DNA of 15,703 nt from Desulfovibrio sp. (GCA_003512875.1 DONZ01000073.1:1-15703), one strand, 5' to 3'; positions 1 to 7,565 are shown, counted from the stretch's first letter. Notes: generated by a model not told the origin, from the letters alone. Numbers and translations: made by a program.

Positions 1-684
1 TGCTATCCCAACAACCCGACGGGAACTGTCCTGACCAAAGAACAATTGAAAATATGGGTCGATTACGCAAGGGCGAACGAAAGCATTATTTTGTTCGACT
101 CCGCCTATGAAGCCTTTATCCGCACCCCCGGCGTCCCTCACAGCATTTATGAAATCGAGGGAGCCAAAGAATGCGCCGTTGAATTTAAAAGCTATTCCAA
201 AATCGCAGGGTTTACCGGACTTCGCTGCGGTTATGTGGTTATTCCGAGAAACCTGTCTTTGAAAACCAAAAACGGCGGCAGCGCGGCTCTTCGTGATTTA
301 TGGCTCCGCCGCCAAACGACAAAATACAACGGTACGCCGTATGTGGTACAGCGCGCAGCCCAAGCCGTGCACGGCGAACAAGGCAAAAAAGAAGTCAAAG
401 AACTGATTGACGCTTACCTGCTCAATGCAAAACATATCCGCGAGGGCTTCGCCAATATGGGGCTCACGGTTTATGGCGGAGTTGACGCTCCTTATGTGTG
501 GCTCAAACTTCCGATCAACGATTCTTGGAAATTCTTTGACGAACTGCTTAATCAGGTCAATATCGTGGGCACTCCGGGTCAGGGCTTCGGACTCTGCGGT
601 GAAGGCTATTTCCGGCTGACGGCTTTCGGCAGTTATGAAAATACCCTTGAAGCAGTGGAACGCCTTAAGAAATTCAAATTTTAA
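1..684 (+). CDS. dapL: LL-diaminopimelate aminotransferase, C-terminal part (5' end outside window)
   Basis: This PLP enzyme moves an amino group from glutamate to tetrahydrodipicolinate, giving LL-diaminopimelate in one step for lysine and peptidoglycan. The frame is open from base 1, so the N-terminal half lies upstream; 227 codons are visible against about 410 for the family. Fold-type I aminotransferase marks are clear: YPNNPTG at the very start, FDSAYEAFI (the Asp that contacts the PLP nitrogen), and the Schiff-base lysine in [15 protein letters not shown] (codon 199-201). The stretch [24 protein letters not shown] and the C-terminal [10 protein letters not shown], with its substrate carboxylate-binding Arg, match DapL more closely than general AspC-type enzymes. 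The gene ends in TAA and converges on znuB. A related class I aminotransferase is possible, but DapL is strongly favoured. Confidence 0.9.
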   Translation, partial: CYPNNPTGTVLTKEQLKIWVDYARANESIILFDSAYEAFIRTPGVPHSIYEIEGAKECAVEFKSYSKIAGFTGLRCGYVVIPRNLSLKTKNGGSAALRDLWLRRQTTKYNGTPYVVQRAAQAVHGEQGKKEVKELIDAYLLNAKHIREGFANMGLTVYGGVDAPYVWLKLPINDSWKFFDELLNQVNIVGTPGQGFGLCGEGYFRLTAFGSYENTLEAVERLKKFKF

Positions 685-794
685 TCCGTATGAATGACAC
701 TACAAAACGGTAAAAAAATATCCTGCAAATTCGGATAAGAGAAAACGCCCGGAATGCGCTTTTTTGATAATGCCCGCTAAAAACACAGCAGCAT

Positions 795-827
795 AAAAAA
801 CGGAGAATTTTTTCTCCGTTTTTTTTT
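795..827. terminator. Bidirectional intrinsic terminator between dapL and znuB
   Basis: A perfect 13-bp stem (795-807 with 812-824) has the core CGGAGAA/TTCTCCG and a TTTT loop. A-tracts and T-tracts flank it on both sides, so it can end transcription from dapL on the plus strand and from the znu operon on the minus strand. The rest of the 200-bp gap (685-885) shows no credible gene. Confidence 0.88.
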
Positions 828-885
828 CGATTAATCGCGCCGTTATCAATATAACAATGCAAATTTCAAACAAAAGCCATGAATT

Positions 886-1692
886 TCACGCTCTGTTCCG
901 CATAATGCCCAATAACGCCGAATAAAAACAAAAAGCGAAAACAACAATGCAGGCCCCGGAAGAAATATCCAAAACATAAGAAAGCCACAGCCCTGAAAAA
1001 CCGAACAAAAAAGAAAACAAAACGGAAACAACTATCCTGCCTTTAAAAGACCGCATACAAAGCGCCGCACTGGCAGCCGGAGCGGAGAGCAAAGCCAAAA
1101 CCAAAATTATGCCCACCACCCGGATCAATAAAATAATGCACAACGTCACAAGCACATATAAAAAATAATGATAGAAAGTTACCGCTATGCCCTGCAAGCG
1201 TGCAAATTCCTCATCAAATAAAAACACCTGCCAATCTTTATAAAAAGCGAAAACACTCAGCACAATGAACACGGCAAGCCCGAACATGGCCCAAACATCG
1301 GTTTTTGAAACCGTTAAGAGATTACCGAAAAGATACGCTTCGATATTCGGAGTGTAATCTGGAATAAGCCCGATGAAAATAACGCCGAGAGCCATGCCGA
1401 GCGCCCAGAAAAGAGCGATGAAAATATCATGGGAAACATGGGATTTCTTATACAAGAAAGCGATGAACAAAGCCGAGCAAAGGGAAAAGAAAAAGGCTCC
1501 GAGCATGGGATCAAATTCCAAAAAATACGCAAGCCCGATTCCGCCGTATGCGGTATGAGCAAGCCCGCCGCTTATCATGAGCATTTTTTTTTCAATGATC
1601 AAATTGCCGGCAATACCGCAGACAATACTGCTCAGCACAATGACAATGAAAGCATATTGCAGGAATTGATATTCAAATAACGCAGAAAACAT
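886..1692 (-). CDS. znuB: Zinc (metal) ABC transporter permease, ZnuB family
   Basis: This is the inner-membrane permease of a zinc/manganese importer (ABC-3 family). The protein is about 268 residues with roughly seven to eight hydrophobic segments. Family marks include the N-terminal IEKKMLMISGGLAHTAYGGIGLAY (in place of the usual RRMAFFGDALSHA-type segment), and LLIRVVGIILVLALLSAPAASA near residue 200, the typical permease loop that contacts the ATPase. The longest frame begins at TTG 1698, but ATG at 1692 is preferred because AAGG lies about six bases upstream of it. It is the last gene of znuA-znuC-znuB, 12 bp after the znuC stop. Which metal is carried cannot be read from the permease; zinc is inferred from the context. 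Confidence 0.88.
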   Translation of the reverse strand: MFSALFEYQFLQYAFIVIVLSSIVCGIAGNLIIEKKMLMISGGLAHTAYGGIGLAYFLEFDPMLGAFFFSLCSALFIAFLYKKSHVSHDIFIALFWALGMALGVIFIGLIPDYTPNIEAYLFGNLLTVSKTDVWAMFGLAVFIVLSVFAFYKDWQVFLFDEEFARLQGIAVTFYHYFLYVLVTLCIILLIRVVGIILVLALLSAPAASAALCMRSFKGRIVVSVLFSFLFGFSGLWLSYVLDISSGACIVVFAFCFYSALLGIMRNRA

Positions 1693-1704
1693 AAACAACC
1701 TTGA

Positions 1705-2520
1705 CTACAAAATATCATCCGCCTCACTACGGCGGTGTTTCAGTCCCATCTCACAACATCCGCCGTTTTCCCCGTCATGGACATGATAAGGCAAAACGCG
1801 GTGCGGGTGCCCATGGGCGATCAAATCAATGGGGCAGCCATACATTTTCGTTAAAATATCGGCATTGAGCCTGGGCTCTCCGTGATAAATCAGGGTTTGG
1901 CTCAAACAGGCTATGCTCTTCACACAGGAAGCGACGGCGGACAAATCATGCGTCACCATGATAATGGTCATTTTTTTATTCAATCCCGCCAAGACTTCAA
2001 AAATATGTTCGGAAGACCGGGGGTCGATATTGGCGGTAGGTTCATCAAGAAGCAGCAGTTTCGGATCGGTCAAAATCGTGCGCGCAAGAAGAAGTTTTTG
2101 AAATTCCCCTCCGCTCAGCTCCGCGATGGTCCGTTTCGCCAAATGCTCAATGCCCAGCAAACAAAGACATTCCATCGCCTCTTCATGCATAGCTTTCGTA
2201 TAACGATAAAAAAAATGCCGTTTTTTGCGCAAATAGGCGCTCATGCAAACTTCAAGCACATTGATAGGAAATTTCCTGTTCAAATCACTGGATTGAGGCA
2301 TATAGCCCAAACATGAGAAATTGCGGGGCGCTCCGAAGATTTTAATGGTTCCGGAATACGGAATGCTGCCGGCAACGGCTTTTATCAGCGTTGATTTTCC
2401 ACCGCCATTCGGACCTAAAATACCTAAAAAAGCCCCTTCCTCCACTTCCAGATTGACATTTTTCAATGCTTGGTGCTGTGCGTAATAAACGTTTAAATTT
2501 TGAATGGATACTACGTTCAT
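1705..2520 (-). CDS. znuC: Zinc ABC transporter ATP-binding protein, ZnuC family, with His/Cys-rich tail
   Basis: This cytoplasmic ATPase powers the ZnuAB importer. All ABC motifs are intact: Walker A GPNGGGKST (36-44), Q-loop YMPQ (73-76), signature LSGGE (135-139), Walker B LLLLDEP (155-161) and switch His191 in VTHD. The GYMPQSSDLNRKFPI segment is typical of metal-type ABC ATPases. After the ATPase core, residues 229-262 hold C229, H236, H238, H240, H246, H248, C255, C256 and H262, a probable zinc-binding tail that could sense or buffer cytosolic metal. ATG 2520 sits 1 bp after the znuA stop, so translation is probably coupled. The length of 271 residues is slightly above the 230-260 usual for the family because of this tail. 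Confidence 0.9.
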   Translation of the reverse strand: MNVVSIQNLNVYYAQHQALKNVNLEVEEGAFLGILGPNGGGKSTLIKAVAGSIPYSGTIKIFGAPRNFSCLGYMPQSSDLNRKFPINVLEVCMSAYLRKKRHFFYRYTKAMHEEAMECLCLLGIEHLAKRTIAELSGGEFQKLLLARTILTDPKLLLLDEPTANIDPRSSEHIFEVLAGLNKKMTIIMVTHDLSAVASCVKSIACLSQTLIYHGEPRLNADILTKMYGCPIDLIAHGHPHRVLPYHVHDGENGGCCEMGLKHRRSEADDIL

Positions 2521-2521
2521 T

Positions 2522-3379
2522 TCACATGTTTTCTTGCATGGTTTTCGCTAACTGCAGCAAATTATCGGCATAATTTTTCGCCAAGGGATTCAGCATCACA
2601 GCTTTTCCGCCGATTTCCCGCGCGAAAGCCTGTACTTGCCGGCTTGCCGTCTGCTTTTGATAAAAAATCGCTTTCACATTATTTTTCTTTGCAATATCGA
2701 TAAGTTCCTGCAAATATTTCACGCCAGCCTCTTTGCCGTGCTTTTCCAAGGCATACATGTCCAAGCCGTAATCATCGGCAAAATATCCGAAAGCAGGGTG
2801 AAACGCAATAAATATTTTCCGGGATCCTGCCGTAAACATACCTTTAATTTCCGTGTCCGTTTTTTGCAGTTTTTCAATATACTTTTGTGCGTTCAAATAA
2901 TATTCCGCACCGTGTTCAGGATCCACCCCGCTTACTTCTTCGGCAATTTTTTGAACCATTGCCATAACCCGCCGCGGAGAAAGCCAAATATGCGGGTCAC
3001 GGCTCGCGCCTATGCTTAATTCCGGATATTTTTTTGCGGCTTCCTCATGCAAAGGCACCACGCGCAGCGATTCCGGCAGCATACCGAGAATATTCAATTT
3101 TTCCGCAAAAACACCGATGGTGAAATAAAGTTTCGCTTCTCTTATGCCGACCAATTCCTTGGGGCTCGGGGCATAGCTTGCAGGGCTTCCCCCTTCCGGA
3201 ATAACACAGACGATTTTCGCCCGTTCCCCCACAACTTCCTGCACAAACTCAATTTCAGGGGCGATACTCACAGCTATCGTAAAATCGTTTGCATAAGCCT
3301 GCCAAGGCAGCAGCACGCAAATGACATACAAAACAAACGGAAATTTTCTCATCTTTTTCATTTTTCTCATCTTTTTCAC
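2522..3379 (-). CDS. znuA: Periplasmic zinc-binding protein, ZnuA family (cluster A-I)
   Basis: This is the substrate-binding component that captures zinc in the periplasm and hands it to ZnuB. Residues 1-30 form a Sec signal peptide: a Lys/Arg/Met n-region, a hydrophobic FVLYVICVLLPW core and a likely AYA/ND cleavage; no lipobox is seen. Mature-domain marks include DPHIWLSP (H130) and FHPAFGYFADDYGLD (H194). Two ligands of classical ZnuA differ: the first His is Ala67 in SPASYAP, and the usual C-terminal Asp is Asn264 in LNPLA. I recall the same pattern in a ZnuA subgroup from anaerobes, so it is likely a subfamily trait rather than decay. The start is uncertain: GTG 3379 or in-frame ATGs at 3370, 3361 and 3352, all within an 18-nt tandem repeat. 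It is first in the znu operon. Confidence 0.87.
   Translation of the reverse strand: MKKMRKMKKMRKFPFVLYVICVLLPWQAYANDFTIAVSIAPEIEFVQEVVGERAKIVCVIPEGGSPASYAPSPKELVGIREAKLYFTIGVFAEKLNILGMLPESLRVVPLHEEAAKKYPELSIGASRDPHIWLSPRRVMAMVQKIAEEVSGVDPEHGAEYYLNAQKYIEKLQKTDTEIKGMFTAGSRKIFIAFHPAFGYFADDYGLDMYALEKHGKEAGVKYLQELIDIAKKNNVKAIFYQKQTASRQVQAFAREIGGKAVMLNPLAKNYADNLLQLAKTMQENM
3344..3379 (-). repeat. 18-bp tandem duplication covering the znuA start
   Basis: Bases 3344-3361 and 3362-3379 are two head-to-tail copies of an 18-mer that differ only at the last base (T against C). On the coding strand each copy reads start codon-AAA-AAG-ATG-AGA-AAA, so the protein begins with the six-residue block MKKMRK twice. 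The duplication supplies four possible start codons and lengthens the positively charged n-region of the signal peptide. Confidence 0.9.
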
Positions 3380-3393
3380 AATGGAGTCCGTAT

Positions 3394-3412
3394 TTTGAAA
3401 CCTATTTTCAAA
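3394..3412. promoter_or_regulatory. Perfect palindrome upstream of znuA, candidate Zur-type operator
   Basis: TTTGAAA at 3394-3400 and TTTCAAA at 3406-3412 are exact inverted repeats around CCTAT. Bases 3391-3392 pair with 3414-3415 with one mismatch between, lengthening the dyad to about 25 bp. It ends 14 bp before the GTG start of znuA, in the gap shared with lgt. Its size and position fit a Fur/Zur-family repressor site near the transcription start; this role is inferred from location and symmetry, as no zur gene is in the window. Confidence 0.5.
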
Positions 3413-3421
3413 TTAAAGCTT

Positions 3422-3450
3422 TATTTACGATTATTTCCGACGAATTGCAA
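3422..3450 (-). promoter_or_regulatory. Possible znuA promoter
   Basis: On the minus strand TTGCAA (3450-3445), a 17-bp spacer and TAAATA (3427-3422) resemble -35 and -10 elements. Transcription would then start near the palindrome at 3394-3412, where a bound repressor would block it. The -10 match is poor. Confidence 0.3.
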
Positions 3451-3516
3451 TAAAAAAATTACCAAGGAGAAAAGCTTTGCAAAATATCCATTCTCTGCTA
3501 AAAAGAAGTGTCATAA

Positions 3517-3522
3517 AAGGAG
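3517..3522 (+). promoter_or_regulatory. Shine-Dalgarno site that fixes the lgt start
   Basis: AAGGAG lies five bases before ATG 3528, an optimal spacing. The frame is open further upstream (TTG at 3477), but no ribosome site precedes that codon, and the homologous protein sequence begins at the ATG. Confidence 0.85.
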
Positions 3523-3527
3523 TGGGT

Positions 3528-4376
3528 ATGTATTATCAGCACGACATAAATCCTGTGTTTTTCTCTCTCGGACCTTTCATCAATATCCATTGGTACGGCA
3601 TGATGTATGTGATCGCCTTTTTTTTGGGCTGGGCAATTGCCAGATACCTTTCAAAACTTCCCTTTTCCAATTTCAGTAAAAATGATGTGGAAGACCTGAT
3701 AACCTATGTCATTCTCGGCGTTATTTTAGGGGGAAGAATCGGTTATATTCTCTTCTATGATTTGTCTTATTACCTTTCCAACCCGTTGGACATGCTCAAA
3801 ATTTGGCAGGGAGGCATGTCTTTTCACGGCGGCTTTGCAGGTGTTTTGCTTGTTTTGCTCTATTGGGCGCATAAAAATAAAAAAGATTATATTGAACTGA
3901 CGGATTTCATAGCACCCTGCATTCCCATCGGACTTTTTTGCGGAAGAATAGGAAATTTTATCAACGGCGAACTTTGGGGACGTGAAACGGAACTTCCATG
4001 GGCTGTGATTTTTCCGAGCGGCGGAACAATTCCCCGCCACCCCAGCCAACTTTACGAGGCGGGGCTTGAGGGACTGCTTTTATTTTTAATCCTGTTTTTC
4101 CTCGCACGGAAAAATCCCCCCAAGGGGCTGTTATCCGCTGTTTTTTGTATCGGTTACGCCCTCGCCCGCTGTTTTGCGGAATTTTTCCGTATTCCCGACC
4201 CGCAGTACGGCTACTTTTTCGACTGTTTCACAATGGGGCAAATCCTCTGTTTGCCCATGTTTCTCATCGGTTTTATTTTGCTTCATTTTTGCAGAAAATG
4301 GAAAGAACACCCCGATTATGACACCGTCCGGCTTAAAGACGGTTCCCTTATCCGGGTAAGGCGATATAAAAAATGA
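3528..4376 (+). CDS. lgt: Prolipoprotein diacylglyceryl transferase
   Basis: This inner-membrane enzyme transfers diacylglycerol from phosphatidylglycerol to the lipobox cysteine of prelipoproteins, the first step of lipoprotein maturation. The protein has 282 residues, as usual for Lgt, with about seven hydrophobic segments. Marks in order are IHWYGMMY (H21, Y23), GGRIGYILFYD (68-78), WQGGMSFHGG with the essential His100, the Lgt signature GRIGNFINGELWGR (139-152), RHPSQLYEA and FFRIPD. ATG 3528 was chosen for its strong AAGGAG. The last four bases overlap the start of the following permease gene (ATGA), so the two are probably co-translated. It diverges from znuA across a 148-bp gap. Confidence 0.96.
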   Translation: MYYQHDINPVFFSLGPFINIHWYGMMYVIAFFLGWAIARYLSKLPFSNFSKNDVEDLITYVILGVILGGRIGYILFYDLSYYLSNPLDMLKIWQGGMSFHGGFAGVLLVLLYWAHKNKKDYIELTDFIAPCIPIGLFCGRIGNFINGELWGRETELPWAVIFPSGGTIPRHPSQLYEAGLEGLLLFLILFFLARKNPPKGLLSAVFCIGYALARCFAEFFRIPDPQYGYFFDCFTMGQILCLPMFLIGFILLHFCRKWKEHPDYDTVRLKDGSLIRVRRYKK

Positions 4377-5173
4377 TTGCCGTAAGCGTTTATATCCTTT
4401 GCGGGATATTGTCAGGATTTTTTTCCGGACTTCTCGGCATAGGAGGCGGACTTGTCATTGTTCCGCTTCTTATCATCGTTTTTGAACACACGCAGCAAAT
4501 TCCGCCTCACCATATCATGCACGTGGTTGTGGCGACATCGCTTTCCGCTTCAATTTTTACTTCATTTTCCAGTGCTTACGCCCAAACAAAACATAAATGC
4601 GTGCTTTGGGATCTTGTGCGTGTCATGAGTCCTTTCATTATTTTAGGCACGCTCATAGGCGCGGGACTTGCGAATTTTTTCTCTGCGGATTTCATGCGCT
4701 GGATTTTGCTTGTTTTTCTTTTTTGCGTCGCCACGCAGATATTTTTTGATATTTCCCCAAAAAGCTCCGCAAAATATTTCAGCCCTGCCGCCTATCGGAT
4801 AACCGCTTTCATTATCGGAGCTTTTTCAAGTTTTGTCGGACTTGCCGGCGGCAGTATCTTCGTGCCGTTTTTAAAATACACCACAGGCGATATGCACAAA
4901 GCTATCGGCACTTCCTCCGCTTTGGCATGGAGTTTGGCTTTAGCCGGCGGTCTGGGCTATCTTATTTCCGGATATTCCGTTGCGGACCTGCCGCGCACAA
5001 ATCTTGGCTATATCCATATCCAAGCCCTGCTTTGCATAGCTTTCACCAGTATGCTCATCGCCCCTTTAGGAGTGAAACTTTCCCATGCCCTGCCCGTGCA
5101 GATTTTAAAAAAAATCTTTGCGCTGCTCTTATATGCATCCGCAATGCGCACGCTTATCACGGTCTTGTCCTGA
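4373..5173 (+). CDS. TSUP-family membrane transporter (TauE/SafE-like, probable anion exporter)
   Basis: This 266-residue protein is hydrophobic throughout, with about eight membrane segments and the duplicated TSUP motif: GLLGIGGGLVIVPLL near residues 19-33 and FVGLAGGSIFVPFL near 154-167, the latter followed by AIGTSSALAW. Relatives move sulfite, sulfoacetate or other organosulfur anions, but the substrate cannot be assigned from sequence. ATG 4373 overlaps the lgt stop codon by four bases, which implies coupled translation. In a sulfite- or taurine-using anaerobe such a protein could handle sulfite; that is inference. The gene ends 16 bp before the stop of the convergent small CXXC gene, and I see no strong hairpin between them. 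Confidence 0.88.
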   Translation: MIAVSVYILCGILSGFFSGLLGIGGGLVIVPLLIIVFEHTQQIPPHHIMHVVVATSLSASIFTSFSSAYAQTKHKCVLWDLVRVMSPFIILGTLIGAGLANFFSADFMRWILLVFLFCVATQIFFDISPKSSAKYFSPAAYRITAFIIGAFSSFVGLAGGSIFVPFLKYTTGDMHKAIGTSSALAWSLALAGGLGYLISGYSVADLPRTNLGYIHIQALLCIAFTSMLIAPLGVKLSHALPVQILKKIFALLLYASAMRTLITVLS

Positions 5174-5189
5174 CATCAAATTCCGTGCA

Positions 5190-5393
5190 TTAAATTCTGT
5201 TTGAATAAAGATTTTCCAAAAATTCTTCCATCGCTGCGTCCATTTGCGGAATAAAATCTTTCAATTCAAAAGATTTTTCGCAATGCCCGCAATACATATA
5301 GGCTTCATGGCAGGTCCTTTTTATGAGCAAGGCTTTCGCACACTCCGGACACAAGACCGTTGTTTGCTTTTCACGGGAACTTCTAAAAAACAT
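5190..5393 (-). CDS. Small two-CXXC zinc-ribbon-like protein
   Basis: This 67-residue cytoplasmic protein has a CPEC motif (15-18) and a CGHC motif (34-37), spaced as in a rubredoxin-like zinc ribbon, followed by an acidic helix (DAAMEEFLENLY). The start ATG has GGAG at good spacing (bases 5400-5403). The gene follows oppF by only 9 bp on the same strand, so it belongs to the cobT-oppF transcript. Small proteins with paired CXXC motifs, some containing selenocysteine, are annotated in Desulfovibrio relatives, and this looks like a cysteine version; that is from memory. The four cysteines could hold zinc or act as a redox thiol pair. No function is known to me. Confidence 0.75.
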   Translation of the reverse strand: MFFRSSREKQTTVLCPECAKALLIKRTCHEAYMYCGHCEKSFELKDFIPQMDAAMEEFLENLYSNRI

Positions 5394-5402
5394 GGTATCT
5401 CC

Positions 5403-6341
5403 TCAACCGATAAAATGACATGCCGCCTTATGGTCCGCGCTGCCGGACAAACAAGGTTTTTCTTCCAGACATCTCTTTTGCGCCGAAGGACAGCGGCTTG
5501 CAAAAGCGCAGCCGAGCCGCCTTTGCAAAAGGCTTGGCATTTCTCCCTGCAAAACAAGTTCCTGCCGGGGTTTGCCAACATACGGAGCCGAGGCGATAAG
5601 AGCTTTCGTATACGGGTGCAAAGGGTTTTCAAACAACGCTTTCCGCGGCGCCTGTTCAACGATTTCACCCGCGTACATGACCATTATCTCATCGCACATG
5701 AAAGAAATGACTTGCAGATTATGCGAAATAAACAGATAGGTTAAATCGTATTTTTCTTTCAAATCCAAAAGCAGGTTCAAAACCTGCGCTTGGTGCGAAG
5801 CGTCCAAAGCGGAAACGGATTCATCGCAAACCAAAAGCTCCGGTTTTGTGATAATCGCCCTTGCAATGGCGATACGCTGACGCTGACCGCCTGAAAATTC
5901 ATGGGGATACCGAAAATAATATTCTTTTTCAAGCCCCACTTCTTCCAAAATATTTTCCACGGCTTCCCGCAAAGCCTTGCGGGATATTTTCTGCGCCTTA
6001 TTTTTGTTGATTTTCAATGGTTCGCCGATACTTTTTCCAACACAAATCCGCGGATTTAACGAAGAAAAAGGGTCTTGAAAAATCATTTGCAGCGCATAGG
6101 GATTATAAAAATTCTCCTCAACGGGTCTTCCCTTATACAGAATTTCCCCGCCGCTTTTCGGCAATAAACCCACAAGCATTTTCGCAAGCGTGGACTTGCC
6201 GCAGCCGGATTCTCCCACAAGTCCGAGGCATACGCCTTTTTTTAAGTGAAAATTCACCCCATGCACTGCGAAAAAATCTTGTTTTGCGCTTATTCCTGTT
6301 CTTATGCCGAAGCTTTTGCTTAACTTATTGACCGTCAGCAT
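5403..6341 (-). CDS. oppF: Peptide/nickel-type ABC transporter ATP-binding protein (OppF/DppF family)
   Basis: This cytoplasmic ATPase belongs to the oligopeptide/dipeptide/nickel importer family. ABC motifs are intact: Walker A GESGCGKST (43-51), Q-loop FQDPFSSLNP (89-96), signature FSGGQRQR (149-156), Walker B LLVCDES (169-175) and switch His207. The C-terminal extension after residue 230 carries NPLHPYT and the cysteine-rich GCAFASRCP region (C278, C284, C291, C297, C308) typical of Opp/Dpp ATPases. Its start overlaps the last 17 bases of cobT. The permeases, binding protein and partner ATPase (OppABCD) are absent from both sides, so it must work with components encoded elsewhere, or replace them. 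The gene symbol marks family only; peptide, nickel or another substrate is possible. Confidence 0.87.
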   Translation of the reverse strand: MLTVNKLSKSFGIRTGISAKQDFFAVHGVNFHLKKGVCLGLVGESGCGKSTLAKMLVGLLPKSGGEILYKGRPVEENFYNPYALQMIFQDPFSSLNPRICVGKSIGEPLKINKNKAQKISRKALREAVENILEEVGLEKEYYFRYPHEFSGGQRQRIAIARAIITKPELLVCDESVSALDASHQAQVLNLLLDLKEKYDLTYLFISHNLQVISFMCDEIMVMYAGEIVEQAPRKALFENPLHPYTKALIASAPYVGKPRQELVLQGEMPSLLQRRLGCAFASRCPSAQKRCLEEKPCLSGSADHKAACHFIG

Positions 6342-7422
6342 GGTATTTTGGCAGATACGTGTCTATTTCAATATTCGCGTCTGCAAATGTCGCCATTTCA
6401 TTGTAAATGACCTTGGCGGAACGAAGAAGCTGCAAGGCGAGGCTCGCCCCCGTCCCCTCACCGAGACGCATGGATAAATCAAGCATGGGCTTTTCGCCCA
6501 GACACCGCATGATTTTCTGATATCCGGGTTCCGCTGAAGCATGACTTAAAAACGCATAATCCTTGACAATGGCATTGATGGAATATGCCGCCGCATAAGC
6601 CGCGGTTGAAATAAAACCGTCAATGATGACAGGATGTTTCAGCGCACTTGCCCCAAGAACAACCCCGCATAATGCCGCAATTTCAAAACCGCCCAAACTT
6701 GCCAATACTTGTAGCGCGTTCGCATTCAGATATGTGTTTTTGTGCCTGTGCAAAGCCTGACCGATGATTTTCGCCTTATGCGCGATCCTTTCTTTTGACA
6801 AGCCAGCCCCCGGCCCGGTAATTTCAAAAGGGTCAAGCCCGAAATATTCGCAAAAAAGAGCGGTTGCAGGCGTGGTGTTCGCGATGCCCATTTCCCCGAT
6901 GGAAAAAATCCCGTATCCTTTCCGCACGCCCTCGCAAACGGCATTCGCCCCCGCCAAAACAAGCTGTTCGCAAAGCTCCAAACTCATGGCGTCCTCACGG
7001 GCGATATTTCCGCTCATTTCAAGAGCGTTGATTTTTCTTGCCCGCCCATGCTCCGGACAAACGCCTTTATGGCCTGCGTCAAGCAAAAGAATATCCATGG
7101 CATTTTGTTTTGCCAAAACGCTGATTGCGGCGCCCCCCGATAAAATATTCAAAATCATGAGGTGCGTCACTTCCTGCGGATTTTGGGCGACCCCCTCCGC
7201 ATACACGCCATGATCGGCGGCGGCAAGCACATGAAGCGCGGGATCTGTTTCAAAAGGAAATTTTCCTTGATAAATGGTGAAAAGTTTAGCGGCAAATTCT
7301 TCCAGACGCCCGAGACTGCCGACCGGTTTTGTTAAATTATTCAAATGATTCTGCGCCACAGCCAGCAAACTCTTATCGCTGGCGGCAAGAGCCGAACACA
7401 ATTCTTGAAAGGAACGGAACAT
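6325..7422 (-). CDS. cobT: Nicotinate-nucleotide-dimethylbenzimidazole phosphoribosyltransferase
   Basis: CobT makes alpha-ribazole phosphate from nicotinate mononucleotide and a lower-ligand base such as 5,6-dimethylbenzimidazole, for the nucleotide loop of cobalamin. The protein has 365 residues, within the usual 340-360 range. Motifs are KPVGSLGRLE (32-41), AADHGV (68-73), GEMGIANTTPA (176-186), the GPGAGL loop (203-208) and RLGEGTGAS with the catalytic Glu322. ATG 7422 has GCGAGG upstream. No cobalamin riboswitch consensus is visible in the 187 bases before it. No other cobalamin gene lies in the window; oppF and the two-CXXC gene follow on the same strand. The native base may be benzimidazole or adenine rather than DMB; sequence does not settle this. 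Confidence 0.95.
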   Translation of the reverse strand: MFRSFQELCSALAASDKSLLAVAQNHLNNLTKPVGSLGRLEEFAAKLFTIYQGKFPFETDPALHVLAAADHGVYAEGVAQNPQEVTHLMILNILSGGAAISVLAKQNAMDILLLDAGHKGVCPEHGRARKINALEMSGNIAREDAMSLELCEQLVLAGANAVCEGVRKGYGIFSIGEMGIANTTPATALFCEYFGLDPFEITGPGAGLSKERIAHKAKIIGQALHRHKNTYLNANALQVLASLGGFEIAALCGVVLGASALKHPVIIDGFISTAAYAAAYSINAIVKDYAFLSHASAEPGYQKIMRCLGEKPMLDLSMRLGEGTGASLALQLLRSAKVIYNEMATFADANIEIDTYLPKYHADGQ

Positions 7423-7565
7423 ACGATACCTCGCATAAACATTGACAACTCATTCATACTGCAAAAACATGAAAAAATAAAGCGAAATGCGTTCCGCCAA
7501 AAAAGTATTTCCGCCGGCTGTTCCGCTCCGCTTATCTTGGATTTTTTAAATTTTCATATTTTCCT

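Noticed and set aside
2636..3679. Plus-strand open frames opposite znuA and running into lgt
   Set aside because: They are antisense to znuA or out of frame with lgt, are rich in His/Arg/Phe as expected of shadow frames, and show no motif.
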